In this document: positions 52,498 to 61,346 of the stretch, piece by piece
Layout of the letters: each line of letters starts with the position of its first letter
Position numbering within the stretch: position 1 is the stretch's first letter
Assembly: GCA_934630515.1 (NCBI GenBank)
Contig: CAKTVV010000001.1
Location: forward strand, 186,001 to 250,000
Reading direction: 5' to 3'
Length of the DNA stretch: 64,000 nucleotides
Origin: an uncultured Eubacteriales bacterium
Lineage (GTDB): Bacteria; Bacillota; Clostridia; Oscillospirales; Acutalibacteraceae
Position numbers and translations under genes: made by a program
The notes under the pieces: model-generated
Databases searched by the model: none
The model's input: only the letters and a program-made list of their open reading frames with translations
Told to the model about the DNA's origin: nothing

Positions 52498-55400
52498 TTA
52501 AACCGTTACCTTCCGGCGGCGGCAGGCAAGCACGCCCGCCAGAGAAACCGCCAGCAGCAGCACCGCCACCGTCGCCGAAGTGGTATCGCCCGTGGGGGTC
52601 GCATCCGACCGACCCGTTGTTCTGCCGGTGGGTACGATCGCCACATCATCAAAATAGGTCTCACCGCCGCCGATCACCGACAGCGCCAGATATTTGGACT
52701 CCGCCACAAACCGATAGGTTACCTGCTGCCACTGACCCCGCTTGGCGCCGTTGAGCGCCGGCAGCGCCAGCCCGACAGCCGCCGGATCGGCAGAGGCTTT
52801 CGCACGGCTCATAGGCAGCAGCGTCAGCTGCGGCACTGTATCGCCGTCCACATACACCCAGAAGGTCAGATCGTATTCGGCGCCGGGGGTCAGCTGTCCG
52901 TTATCTTTATCAAACAGGACCAGCTTGCCGCTGTCGGCGGTACCCAGCCAGCGGACGGACTTGCCGCCCTCATACACCTTATCCACATCGTAATCGGCAC
53001 GCCCCATATGGTAATGCACCAGCCCGTCGCCGAGCAGCGTGTCGGCGTCGTACTGCTCGAAGCCCTGGAAAATACCCACGGCCTCCCACTTGGCGTACAG
53101 CGTCACGTTGTTCATGGGGAACACATCCAGCGTATATTCGCAATCCAGCTCCCGATACACATGCCAGCCCATAAACTTATAGCCGTAGCGGGTCACGGTC
53201 GGCCAGACGATCTTCTCGCCCTCCTCGCCGACGATAGGCTCCACCTCGTTGCCGCCGTTGGTAACAAAGGTGATCTGCACCTTATCGAAGGGCGATTTGT
53301 TGGAATACTTTGAGGTGGTGCCGAACGCCCGCAGCACCGGCGTGCCGTCCTCGCAGGCGTACCAGACGTTGTCAAAGTCGAAGCCGTCCATATACCGCTT
53401 GGCGTTGGCACCCCGCATGGATTTCAGGCTGAGGATACGGGTCTTGGACTGGGAGAATACCAGACCGTACACATTCGTGGATACGGTGCTGTCAAAGCAC
53501 TTGCCCACCGCCGGATCCTTGGCATCGTTGGCGGCGTAGCAATTTACCAGCGGACTCTTCACCTGGCTGCCGCACCAGTTATAGCCGGTCAAACCGCCCT
53601 TGAAGCCGTCGCCCTCGACCTCCAGCGGACCGGTCGCATAGCAATTCTCGATGCGGATCGCCCGGGGTGAGGCACCCAGAATGCCGCCGACAAAGTTACC
53701 GATGACCGTCACGGTCTGATCGGAGAAGCAGCCCCGGATCGTTGCCAGCAGACCGGTGGCGTCATTATCCTCGGGGATCGTCCAGTCATAGCAATAGCCC
53801 ACCAGGGCGCCTACGCAACCCATACCGTGCTTGGTATCGCTGCCGCGAATATAGGAATGGATCACACCGATATTCTCCACGACACCGCTCTCACCGATGA
53901 CCGGAATCAGCCCTGCCAGCACCTGTCCTTCCCGCACCACATCCAGATAGATGCCGGACACGGTGTGACCGTTGCCGTTCAGATGGCCCCGGAAGCCATG
54001 GTGTACCTCATACTGCTGCCAGGTGGAATAGAACCAGGCGTGGGCATTGTCCTTCCAATCCGCCGCCGTGGTATCGTTCAGTACGATATCGTGGGTCAGC
54101 TCATAGTATACACCCTTGGGATCCTCCTGGGTGGCATTCACCAAACCGGATACCAGCTTTGCCAACTGTTCACCGGTAGCAATCTGATAAGGGTCATTCT
54201 CGGTACCGGTGCCGCCCGCATAATCGGTTGCCACCTGACCCGACCACACAGCGCCGGGGGTGCCGTTATTTCCGTTCACCTGATGCTCTGCCGCTACGGG
54301 CAGCAGCCGGGGCGTTTTGCCCTCCGCCGTCACCCAAATGGTATCCCATTCCAGTGCCGTCATGGAGGAACGGGCTGCCTCGCCGGTCATCTGCGCCTTG
54401 GTGCGCAGCCGAACGTTGGCCTGCTCCACATTGCTGTAGCAATCCCGCAGCTCGTAGGTCGCCCCGCTGGTCGGCTCATGAATGGGATAATCCACGCTGT
54501 AGCAATGGACGATTGACTGAGTGCCGTTCCAGAAGAAGGCGGTGATGCCGCCCTTGATATTTTCGGTCGCCTCCATGGAGCCGGCGAAGAAGCAGTTATC
54601 CATCGCCACCGCCAGCGAGCCGGCGCCGACGATGCCGCCGGTGCGCATACCCTTCAGCACCACCGTCTCGTCTGCATAGCAGCCGGTGATGACCGGCTTC
54701 GCCGCATGGTTGCCTGTGTCGTGAGACCAGCCGACGATAGAGCCGACATTGGAGAATCCGGACATATATGCATGGGTAATACCCACGTTCCGGATGACCG
54801 CTCCGCCCCCGATCATCGGGAACAAACCGGAGCGATAGCCGTCACGGCCGGGCTGGTCGCCATAGTAGAGACCGCTGACCGTATGACCGCTGCCCTCCAG
54901 ATACCCTTGGAACCGCACGGCGGTGTCATTGTTCACGGAATACCATGCCTTCGGGCTGCCGGCGGTATACCAATCCTCCGCCGTGGTGTCATTGAGGACA
55001 ATGTTGTGGGTCAGCACATAGAATTTGCCCTCGGTGTCCGAATCGTTCACCAGCTTCGCCAGCTGTTCCGCCGTGGCGATCTGATAGGGATCGTCCTTCG
55101 TACCGGTGCCGCCGGCGTAGTCGGCAGCGATCCTGCCCGACCAGACCGTACCCGGCTCGATGGGCTTATTATCGGGCTTGCGCAGGGTGGGCAGTCCGCC
55201 CTCGTTGGTCTGCCATACGGCGTTAAAATCAAAGCCGTCCAGATTTTCCTTGGCAGCCTCGCCGGTCATCTGCTCGACGGTGCGCTGCCAAGCGTTGTTG
55301 CCAAAGGCACCGGCTGCCTCGCCCACGGTGCTGTAGACGTTGGTGTACTGCACGTCGCCGCCGGGCAGCGCCGCCGTGGTATAGAACCGCTTCACCACCA

Positions 55401-57870
55401 CATAGTTGCTCCAGTGAGCGGCATATACGCCGCCCGCAGCACCGCTGCCGGTGAAGTAACTATCCTGCACCAGCGTCTGACCGATCAGTCCGCCGGCAAT
55501 ACCGCCCGCATTGGCGCCGGACAGCGTTACCGTTTCGTCGGCGTAGCACCGCTCAATCACCGGCTGTGCCGGGTCGGTATCTTCATACCCCTTATCGGTG
55601 AAAATGTAGCCCACGATGGAACCCACCATGCCGCCTTCTACCGTCAGTGAGCTGTGGATCACGCCCACGTTGCGGATCTTGGCGCCCTCATGCGCCTTGG
55701 GGAACAGACCGGTGCCTGTCCAGTAGTCGCCGCCGGTCTTATTCACATACAGACCGCTGACGGTATGGCCGTCGCCGTCAAAGTCACCCTTGAAGGTGAG
55801 GTTCGTGGTATCGGTGTTGTTTGTACCGACAAACCAGCTTCTGGGGTTATTCGCCAGGTCGCTGTTCACCACGATATCGGCGGTCAGCTTATAATAGCGA
55901 CCGGCGGTATCCTGATCGTTCACCAGCTTCGCCAGCTGCTCCGCCGTGGCGATCTGGTAGGGGTCTTTCTCCGTACCGGCGCCGCCGGCATAGCTGTCGG
56001 CAATGCTCCCGTCCCAGCCCTCGCCGGGCACATCCGCCTTATCGAACACCCGCAGAGTGGGCGTTCCGGTGGGGTTGGTCTTCCACACCGCTGCGAAATC
56101 AAAGCCAGCCAGCCCCTCCAGCGCCGCATCGCCGGTCATCTGCTCGACGGTGCGCTGCCAAGCGTTGTTGCCAAAGGCACCGGCTGCCTCGCCCACGGTG
56201 CTGTAGACGTTGGTGTACTGCACGTCGCCGCCGGGCAGCGCCGCCGTGGTATAGAACCGCTTCACCACCACATAGTTGCTCCAGTGAGCGGCATATACGC
56301 CGCCCGCAGCACCGCTGCCGGTGAAGTAACTATCCTGCACCAGCGTCTGACCGATCAGTCCGCCGGCAATACCGCCCGCATTGGCGCCGGACAGCGTTAC
56401 CGTTTCGTCGGCGTAGCACCGCTCAATCACCGGCTGTGCCGGGTCGGTATCTTCATACCCCTTATCGGTGAAAATGTAGCCCACGATGGAACCCACCATG
56501 CCGCCTTCTACCGTCAGTGAGCTGTGGATCACGCCCACGTTGCGGATCTTGGCGCCCTCATGCGCCTTGGGGAACAGACCGGTGCCCGTCCAGTAGTCGC
56601 CGCCGGTTCTGTTCACATACAGACCGCTGACGGTATGGCCGTCGCCGTCGAAATCGCCCTTGAAGGTGAAATTCGTAATGTCGTTGTTGTCCGTGCCGAC
56701 GAACCAGCTCTTGGGGCTGTTCGTCAGGTCGCTGTTCACCACGATATCGGCGGTCAGCTTATAATAGTGACCGGCAGTATTCTGATCGTTCACCAGCCGT
56801 GCCAGCTGCTCCGCCGTGGCAATCTGATAGGGGTCCTTCTCCGTACCGGCGCCGCCGGCATAGCTGTCGGCAATGCTCCCATCCCAGCCCTCGCCGGGCA
56901 CATCCGCCTTATCGAACACCCGCAGAGTGGGCGTTCCGGTGGGGTTGGTCTTCCACACCGCTGCGAAATCAAAGCCAGCCAGCCCCTCCAGCGCCGCATC
57001 GCCGGTCATCTGCTCGACGGTGCGCTGCCAAGCGTTGTTGCCAAAGGCACCGGCTGCCTCGCCCACGGTGCTGTAGACGTTGGTGTACTGCACGTCGCCG
57101 CCGGGCAGCGCCGCCGTGGTATAGAACCGCTTCACCACCACATAGTTGCTCCAGTGAGCGGCATATACGCCGCCCGCAGCACCGCTGCCGGTGAAGTAAC
57201 TATCCTGCACCAGCGTCTGACCGATCAGTCCGCCGGCAATACCGCCCGCATTGGCGCCGGACAGCGTTACCGTTTCGTCGGCGTAGCACCGCTCAATCAC
57301 CGGCTGTGCCGGGTCGGTATCTTCATACCCCTTATCGGTGAAAATGTAGCCCACGATGGAACCCACCATGCCGCCTTCTACCGTCAGTGAGCTGTGGATC
57401 ACGCCCACGTTGCGGATCTTGGCGCCCTCATGCGCCTTGGGGAACAGACCGGTGCCCGTCCAGTAGTCGCCGCCGGTTCTGTTCACATACAGACCGCTGA
57501 CGGTATGGCCGTCGCCGTCGAAATCGCCCTTGAAGGTGAAATTCGTAATGTCGTTGTTGTCCGTGCCGACGAACCAGCTCTTGGGGCTGTTCGTCAGGTC
57601 GCTGTTCACCACGATATCGGCGGTCAGCTTATAATAGTGACCGGCAGTATTCTGATCGTTCACCAGCTTCGCCAGCTGCTCCGCCGTGGCGATCTGGTAG
57701 GGGTCTTTCTCCGTACCGGCACCGCCGGCATAGCTGTCGGCAATGCTCCCGTCCCAGCCGGCTGCGGCGGCCGGCGCCGCAATCGCCGTCACGATCGCCG
57801 TCAGAGACAGGGTCAAGGACAGCAGGATTGCCAGCAACCGCCGGGCCGGGGAAACCGTGTTCTTTTTCAT
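52498..57870 (-). CDS. Giant surface beta-helix protein with triplicated GLUG-like repeats
   Basis: A 1790-residue exported protein. Signal peptide (RRLLAILLSLTLSLTAIVTA), then three near-identical 290-residue units each starting GWDGSIADSYAGGAGTEKDP and containing FDGDGHTVSGLYVN, KIRNVGVIHSSLTVEGG and NAGGIAGGLIGQ (GLUG/beta-helix patterns). Two diverged units (WSGRIAADYAGGTG; WSGQVATDYAGGTG) follow. Next come an InlB-type repeat (FVTNGGNEVEP to LYAKWEAV), a carbohydrate-binding-like beta-sandwich (about 1590-1750), and a membrane anchor TPTGDTTSATVAVLLLAVSL with RRRK tail, a degenerate sortase-like signal. Start ATG 57870 follows AAGGAGG. Probably adhesion or glycan capture. Confidence 0.82.
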   Translation of the reverse strand: MKKNTVSPARRLLAILLSLTLSLTAIVTAIAAPAAAAGWDGSIADSYAGGAGTEKDPYQIATAEQLAKLVNDQNTAGHYYKLTADIVVNSDLTNSPKSWFVGTDNNDITNFTFKGDFDGDGHTVSGLYVNRTGGDYWTGTGLFPKAHEGAKIRNVGVIHSSLTVEGGMVGSIVGYIFTDKGYEDTDPAQPVIERCYADETVTLSGANAGGIAGGLIGQTLVQDSYFTGSGAAGGVYAAHWSNYVVVKRFYTTAALPGGDVQYTNVYSTVGEAAGAFGNNAWQRTVEQMTGDAALEGLAGFDFAAVWKTNPTGTPTLRVFDKADVPGEGWDGSIADSYAGGAGTEKDPYQIATAEQLARLVNDQNTAGHYYKLTADIVVNSDLTNSPKSWFVGTDNNDITNFTFKGDFDGDGHTVSGLYVNRTGGDYWTGTGLFPKAHEGAKIRNVGVIHSSLTVEGGMVGSIVGYIFTDKGYEDTDPAQPVIERCYADETVTLSGANAGGIAGGLIGQTLVQDSYFTGSGAAGGVYAAHWSNYVVVKRFYTTAALPGGDVQYTNVYSTVGEAAGAFGNNAWQRTVEQMTGDAALEGLAGFDFAAVWKTNPTGTPTLRVFDKADVPGEGWDGSIADSYAGGAGTEKDPYQIATAEQLAKLVNDQDTAGRYYKLTADIVVNSDLANNPRSWFVGTNNTDTTNLTFKGDFDGDGHTVSGLYVNKTGGDYWTGTGLFPKAHEGAKIRNVGVIHSSLTVEGGMVGSIVGYIFTDKGYEDTDPAQPVIERCYADETVTLSGANAGGIAGGLIGQTLVQDSYFTGSGAAGGVYAAHWSNYVVVKRFYTTAALPGGDVQYTNVYSTVGEAAGAFGNNAWQRTVEQMTGEAAKENLDGFDFNAVWQTNEGGLPTLRKPDNKPIEPGTVWSGRIAADYAGGTGTKDDPYQIATAEQLAKLVNDSDTEGKFYVLTHNIVLNDTTAEDWYTAGSPKAWYSVNNDTAVRFQGYLEGSGHTVSGLYYGDQPGRDGYRSGLFPMIGGGAVIRNVGITHAYMSGFSNVGSIVGWSHDTGNHAAKPVITGCYADETVVLKGMRTGGIVGAGSLAVAMDNCFFAGSMEATENIKGGITAFFWNGTQSIVHCYSVDYPIHEPTSGATYELRDCYSNVEQANVRLRTKAQMTGEAARSSMTALEWDTIWVTAEGKTPRLLPVAAEHQVNGNNGTPGAVWSGQVATDYAGGTGTENDPYQIATGEQLAKLVSGLVNATQEDPKGVYYELTHDIVLNDTTAADWKDNAHAWFYSTWQQYEVHHGFRGHLNGNGHTVSGIYLDVVREGQVLAGLIPVIGESGVVENIGVIHSYIRGSDTKHGMGCVGALVGYCYDWTIPEDNDATGLLATIRGCFSDQTVTVIGNFVGGILGASPRAIRIENCYATGPLEVEGDGFKGGLTGYNWCGSQVKSPLVNCYAANDAKDPAVGKCFDSTVSTNVYGLVFSQSKTRILSLKSMRGANAKRYMDGFDFDNVWYACEDGTPVLRAFGTTSKYSNKSPFDKVQITFVTNGGNEVEPIVGEEGEKIVWPTVTRYGYKFMGWHVYRELDCEYTLDVFPMNNVTLYAKWEAVGIFQGFEQYDADTLLGDGLVHYHMGRADYDVDKVYEGGKSVRWLGTADSGKLVLFDKDNGQLTPGAEYDLTFWVYVDGDTVPQLTLLPMSRAKASADPAAVGLALPALNGAKRGQWQQVTYRFVAESKYLALSVIGGGETYFDDVAIVPTGRTTGRSDATPTGDTTSATVAVLLLAVSLAGVLACRRRKVTV
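55165..57760 (-). repeat. Three tandem 870-bp repeats inside the surface-protein gene
   Basis: Copies at about 56891-57760, 56021-56890 and 55165-56020 have exactly 870-base periodicity and long stretches with no difference at all, for example around 55260-55720 against 56130-56590 and 57000-57460. Differences cluster at the copy ends. Such identity points to recent duplication or ongoing gene conversion, and copy number may vary between strains. Confidence 0.95.
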
Positions 57871-57974
57871 GGCGTATCCTCCTTGTGCTTTCATAATTGG
57901 AAGCCGTCACGCAGCCCCGCCCGCCGTTCAGCTCCGGCAGACAGGCGCTGCGCTATCGGCGAAACCGCCTGAGA

Positions 57975-59396
57975 TCAAAAATCCTTCATCCGGGCGTTCA
58001 GCCGATTGACGCCCTCATTCACCTGATTGGCCATGGATTGCAGGGTCTGCTGGATCTGCTCCGGCTTGTTCTTGACGATGTTCCAATAGGTGAACCGATC
58101 CTGTCCCAGCGTATGGGAGCAGCCGGTCATCAGCGGATAGAAATTAGTGGACTGATTTGCCACCTTCATGGCGAATTTCTGCGCCTCGCTGCTGAGATAG
58201 TCGTTGCTCAGGTCGTGGTTGGACAGATCGGCGTAATAGCGAATGAACAGACCGGCGCCCTGAGGATTGGAGGCGCCCTTGCAGATGCCCCAGCCGCTCA
58301 GCGCCTTGCCGTAGGTGGGTTTGGTGCTGCCGTCAATGCTGGGAATCTCCACAAAGCCCACATGGGAGGCGTCCATCTTGCTCCAATAGCCGTACTTTTT
58401 CAGACCGAAGGTGCCCTCGAATGCCAGACCGACCTTGCCGTTGACGAACTCATCCCGATAGTCCAGACCGATCCCGTGCATTAAGCCGTTATCCAGCCAG
58501 GTGGAAAGCTGGTTCATCGCTTTGGTCAGATTGGCGTTCAGTCCGCTGGAGAACTGCCCGTTATTGTAGAGATAGAAAGACACGCCGTAGCTGGCCCAGA
58601 ACTGCTCACAGTCCACATAGCCGCCCACATAGCTGCTGCCCAGCCCCTTAACGGATTCCATCACCCGGGTCATGGTCTCCCAAGTCCAGTTGCCCTCATC
58701 CACATACTCCTGCGGAGTCTTGAGGTTATTGGAGGAGAACAGCTTTTTGTTGTAATACACCAGCGAGGCGTCCACATTGCTGGTGGAGTTCACCAGATAG
58801 GTTTTTCCGTTGAGGGTGGTTGCCTTCGTGATGTTCTTATCCCAAATAGCGTCGGAGAGATTCACATTGCCCGCCGACAGGGGCTGCAGATCCCCCAGAC
58901 AGGCCGGGAAATCGCCGTTGGACCAATACACGTCCGGGGCATTCTGTGCGGCGATCTTGCCGGCAATGTTCGAGATGTACTGATCCTGAGGCACCAGCTC
59001 CAGCTTCACCTTAATGCCATACTTTTTCTGGAAGCCGTTGATCGCCGCCTGATTGATCTCGCCGCCCACGTTCTTCCAGAACGGGAACCGCACCGTGGTA
59101 CCCTTCAGAGCGGAGGCGTCCGTGGATTGGTTCTTGCTGCTGCTGGAGGAGTTGTTTTTAGTGGTGGTGTTCTTGCCCGTATCCGACTGCCCGCCACCGG
59201 TGCCGGAATGGTCTGCGTCGGCGTCCGAGGACTGGGGATCGGAGATGTCACCGGACGTATCCGAGGTGATCCAGCTGATGCCGGAGTTGTCCGTCGGATC
59301 GGAGGTGCCCGCATCCTTGCTGCAGCCCACGCAGGAGGCCAGCAGCAGCGTCAGCGCCAGAACGATCGCTGAGCCTTGAAAAACATACCTTTTCAT
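57975..59396 (-). CDS. Sugar ABC transporter solute-binding lipoprotein
   Basis: A 473-residue extracellular binding protein (family 1, MalE-like). A lipoprotein signal (VLALTLLLASCVGCSK) is followed by a long Ser/Thr/Asp linker (about residues 25-95) and the binding domain, with TVRFPFWKNVGGEINQAAI, APDVYWSNGDFPACLG, WTWETMTRVMES, VGLAFEGTFGLKKYGYWS and GKALSGWGICKGASNPQGA. The linker is unusually long and would extend the protein through the wall. It follows the two permease genes in the usual order permease-permease-binding protein reading on the minus strand. Probable ligand is an oligosaccharide. Confidence 0.9.
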   Translation of the reverse strand: MKRYVFQGSAIVLALTLLLASCVGCSKDAGTSDPTDNSGISWITSDTSGDISDPQSSDADADHSGTGGGQSDTGKNTTTKNNSSSSSKNQSTDASALKGTTVRFPFWKNVGGEINQAAINGFQKKYGIKVKLELVPQDQYISNIAGKIAAQNAPDVYWSNGDFPACLGDLQPLSAGNVNLSDAIWDKNITKATTLNGKTYLVNSTSNVDASLVYYNKKLFSSNNLKTPQEYVDEGNWTWETMTRVMESVKGLGSSYVGGYVDCEQFWASYGVSFYLYNNGQFSSGLNANLTKAMNQLSTWLDNGLMHGIGLDYRDEFVNGKVGLAFEGTFGLKKYGYWSKMDASHVGFVEIPSIDGSTKPTYGKALSGWGICKGASNPQGAGLFIRYYADLSNHDLSNDYLSSEAQKFAMKVANQSTNFYPLMTGCSHTLGQDRFTYWNIVKNKPEQIQQTLQSMANQVNEGVNRLNARMKDF

Positions 59397-59435
59397 ACAA
59401 GTCATCCTTTCTCTGTATAGCAGTGGCTCTATAGG

Positions 59436-60431
59436 TCAACCGGTGATACCCACACGGTCGATGCTTTCGATAAACCAGCGCTGTACGATAATGTAAATGA
59501 TCAGCACCGGAATAATAAAGAGTAAGCAGCCCGCCATCAGCACCGAGGTGCTTTCCGGCTGACTGGGCACCAGATTGTAGCCGTGCCCGGGCAGGTTCTT
59601 CGGCATCATCATCAGCCAGACCGCCAGCGGATAGTTTTCCGTCATATACATAGAGGAGAGGAAATAGTCGTTCCAGTGCCAGATGATGGAGAACACCGAC
59701 ACCGTGAGGATCACCACGCCCGAGGACGGCACGGCAATCCGCAGGAACGTGCGGATGGGACCGGCGCCGTCGATCCAGGCAGCCTCCTCCAGCTCCGCCG
59801 GCAGGCTCTTAAAGAACTGTATATAGATGTAGATCAATATCCCCGATCGCAGCCCCGCCGCAAACAGGGAGGGCAGATAAAACGCCCAGGGAGTATCCAG
59901 AATGCTCACCCGCAGGTCGGTACCGGTCAGCCGGTTCACCAGCCCCAAAATCCCGAGAAAATCCAGCTGGGAATGGTTCACTACCCGGGGGATGATGATC
60001 ATGGTGTCCGGAATGAGAATGGTCAGAAACAACAGCCCCATAAACAGCCGCTTCAGCGGGAATTTGAACCGGGCGAAGCCATAGGCGGCGATGGCGCAGG
60101 AGACAATCTCCAGCAGAGCGCTGACCATCTCCAGCGTCAGGGTGGAACGCAGCGCCGGGCCGAAATTCAGCACCTCCGCCGCCGCCTTGAAATTCGTCAG
60201 CGGGTCGATCTTCTCCGGGATCCACACCCTCACCGAGTTCAGGAACGAATCCCGGGAACGCAGGGAGGTGGAGATCATGTAAAACAGCGGATAGATGATC
60301 ACAAAGCTGATCGCCAGCAGCAGCAGGATACGGAACACCCCATAGGCGCCCCGCCCGGCACTGCGCAGGCGAGCCGTTTCCAGATTCTGGCGCTGCGCCG
60401 CCGTTTGGGTGTTTTTCTCTTTTTTCAGCAT
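59436..60431 (-). CDS. Carbohydrate ABC transporter permease (MalG/CUT1 type)
   Basis: A 331-residue permease with six membrane helices (RILLLLAISFVIIYPLFYMI, LFMGLLFLTILIPDTMIII and others). The EAA loop that contacts the ATPase reads EEAAWIDGAGPIRTFLRIAVP near residue 225 (given as EEAAWIDGAGPIRTFLRI). ATG 60431 is used; GTG directly before it is an alternative with AGGGGG upstream. It lies 12 bases after the other permease. No ATPase gene is in the cluster, so a shared MsmK-type ATPase must be encoded elsewhere, as is common in Firmicutes. Confidence 0.93.
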   Translation of the reverse strand: MLKKEKNTQTAAQRQNLETARLRSAGRGAYGVFRILLLLAISFVIIYPLFYMISTSLRSRDSFLNSVRVWIPEKIDPLTNFKAAAEVLNFGPALRSTLTLEMVSALLEIVSCAIAAYGFARFKFPLKRLFMGLLFLTILIPDTMIIIPRVVNHSQLDFLGILGLVNRLTGTDLRVSILDTPWAFYLPSLFAAGLRSGILIYIYIQFFKSLPAELEEAAWIDGAGPIRTFLRIAVPSSGVVILTVSVFSIIWHWNDYFLSSMYMTENYPLAVWLMMMPKNLPGHGYNLVPSQPESTSVLMAGCLLFIIPVLIIYIIVQRWFIESIDRVGITG

Positions 60432-60443
60432 CACCGCACCCCC

Positions 60444-61346
60444 TTACGACCAGCGCCGCAGCAGAAAATGGTTATATGCCCACAGCAGCAGCCCCATGAT
60501 GATCCCCACTAAGGCGAAGTAGAACCACAGCACGGCGGAGGTCTCGTCGTAGTTGCCGCCCTTCATCAGCGTGTACATGGACTGGATCATGGGATTGCGG
60601 CTGCTGGTGAACTGCTCCACCATGGTGAATACCGCCACCAGCAGCGTCACCTGCCCCAGACTGGGGAAGGTGATGAACCAGAACTCCTCCCACTTGGTGG
60701 CGCCCTCCACCCGGGACGCCTCATACAGCGAGGAGGGCACCGACTGCAGCCCGGCGATGAACAGCACCGTCTGGATGCCGCTGCTCCAGATCAGGTCGAA
60801 AATACTGCTGATCGCCGTCTGTGCGTAGTCCGACAGCGCAGAGGGCAGATTGAGAAATTCCACCACATCGGAAACGTCGAACATATTGCCCGACAGAGAG
60901 GCGCCGGTGGTGGACGCCTCCATGCTGCCGGTGGTCATGAACAGCAGCTCCATCACGATGCCGCTGGCGATGATGACCGGCAGGAAGAATACTGACCGGA
61001 AAAAGGTGCGGCCCCGGAATTTCTGATTGAGGATCAGCGCCAGCGTCAGGCTGATGAGCAGGATAATGGGCAGCTGATAGAGCAGCGAGGTCACCGCCGT
61101 GCCCAGTGTGGCGGTGTAGGCGCCGCTTTGCAGCAGCGCATAGCGGTAATGCTGCAGCCCCACAAACTGCGTCGTCAGCCCCTCGTTATTCAGGCTCACA
61201 TCGGAAAAGGAGAACCACAGCGACTGCCCCACCGGGATGGCGAAGAACAGCACAAAGCCGATCAGCCAGGGGGTGATGAACAGCAGCCCGTAGCGGCTTT
61301 TCAGCGCCTCAATACCCCGGTGCTTGCGCAGCTTCTTCTGTTTCAT
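60444..61346 (-). CDS. Sugar ABC transporter permease (MalF/UgpA/CUT1 type)
   Basis: A 300-residue permease. N-terminal YGLLFITPWLIGFVLFFAIP is the classical CUT1 start, followed by FVGLQHYRYAL, further helices, and an EAA loop LYEASRVEGATKWEEFWFIT near residue 212. Six membrane spans are expected. Its ATG overlaps the DUF5696 stop by four bases, coupling the two. It partners with the MalG-type permease downstream. Confidence 0.93.
   Translation of the reverse strand: MKQKKLRKHRGIEALKSRYGLLFITPWLIGFVLFFAIPVGQSLWFSFSDVSLNNEGLTTQFVGLQHYRYALLQSGAYTATLGTAVTSLLYQLPIILLISLTLALILNQKFRGRTFFRSVFFLPVIIASGIVMELLFMTTGSMEASTTGASLSGNMFDVSDVVEFLNLPSALSDYAQTAISSIFDLIWSSGIQTVLFIAGLQSVPSSLYEASRVEGATKWEEFWFITFPSLGQVTLLVAVFTMVEQFTSSRNPMIQSMYTLMKGGNYDETSAVLWFYFALVGIIMGLLLWAYNHFLLRRWS

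Noticed and set aside
55654..57390. Two identical 288-codon plus-strand frames opposite the repeat protein
   Set aside because: They repeat only because the 870-bp units on the minus strand repeat; no start signals or family resemblance.
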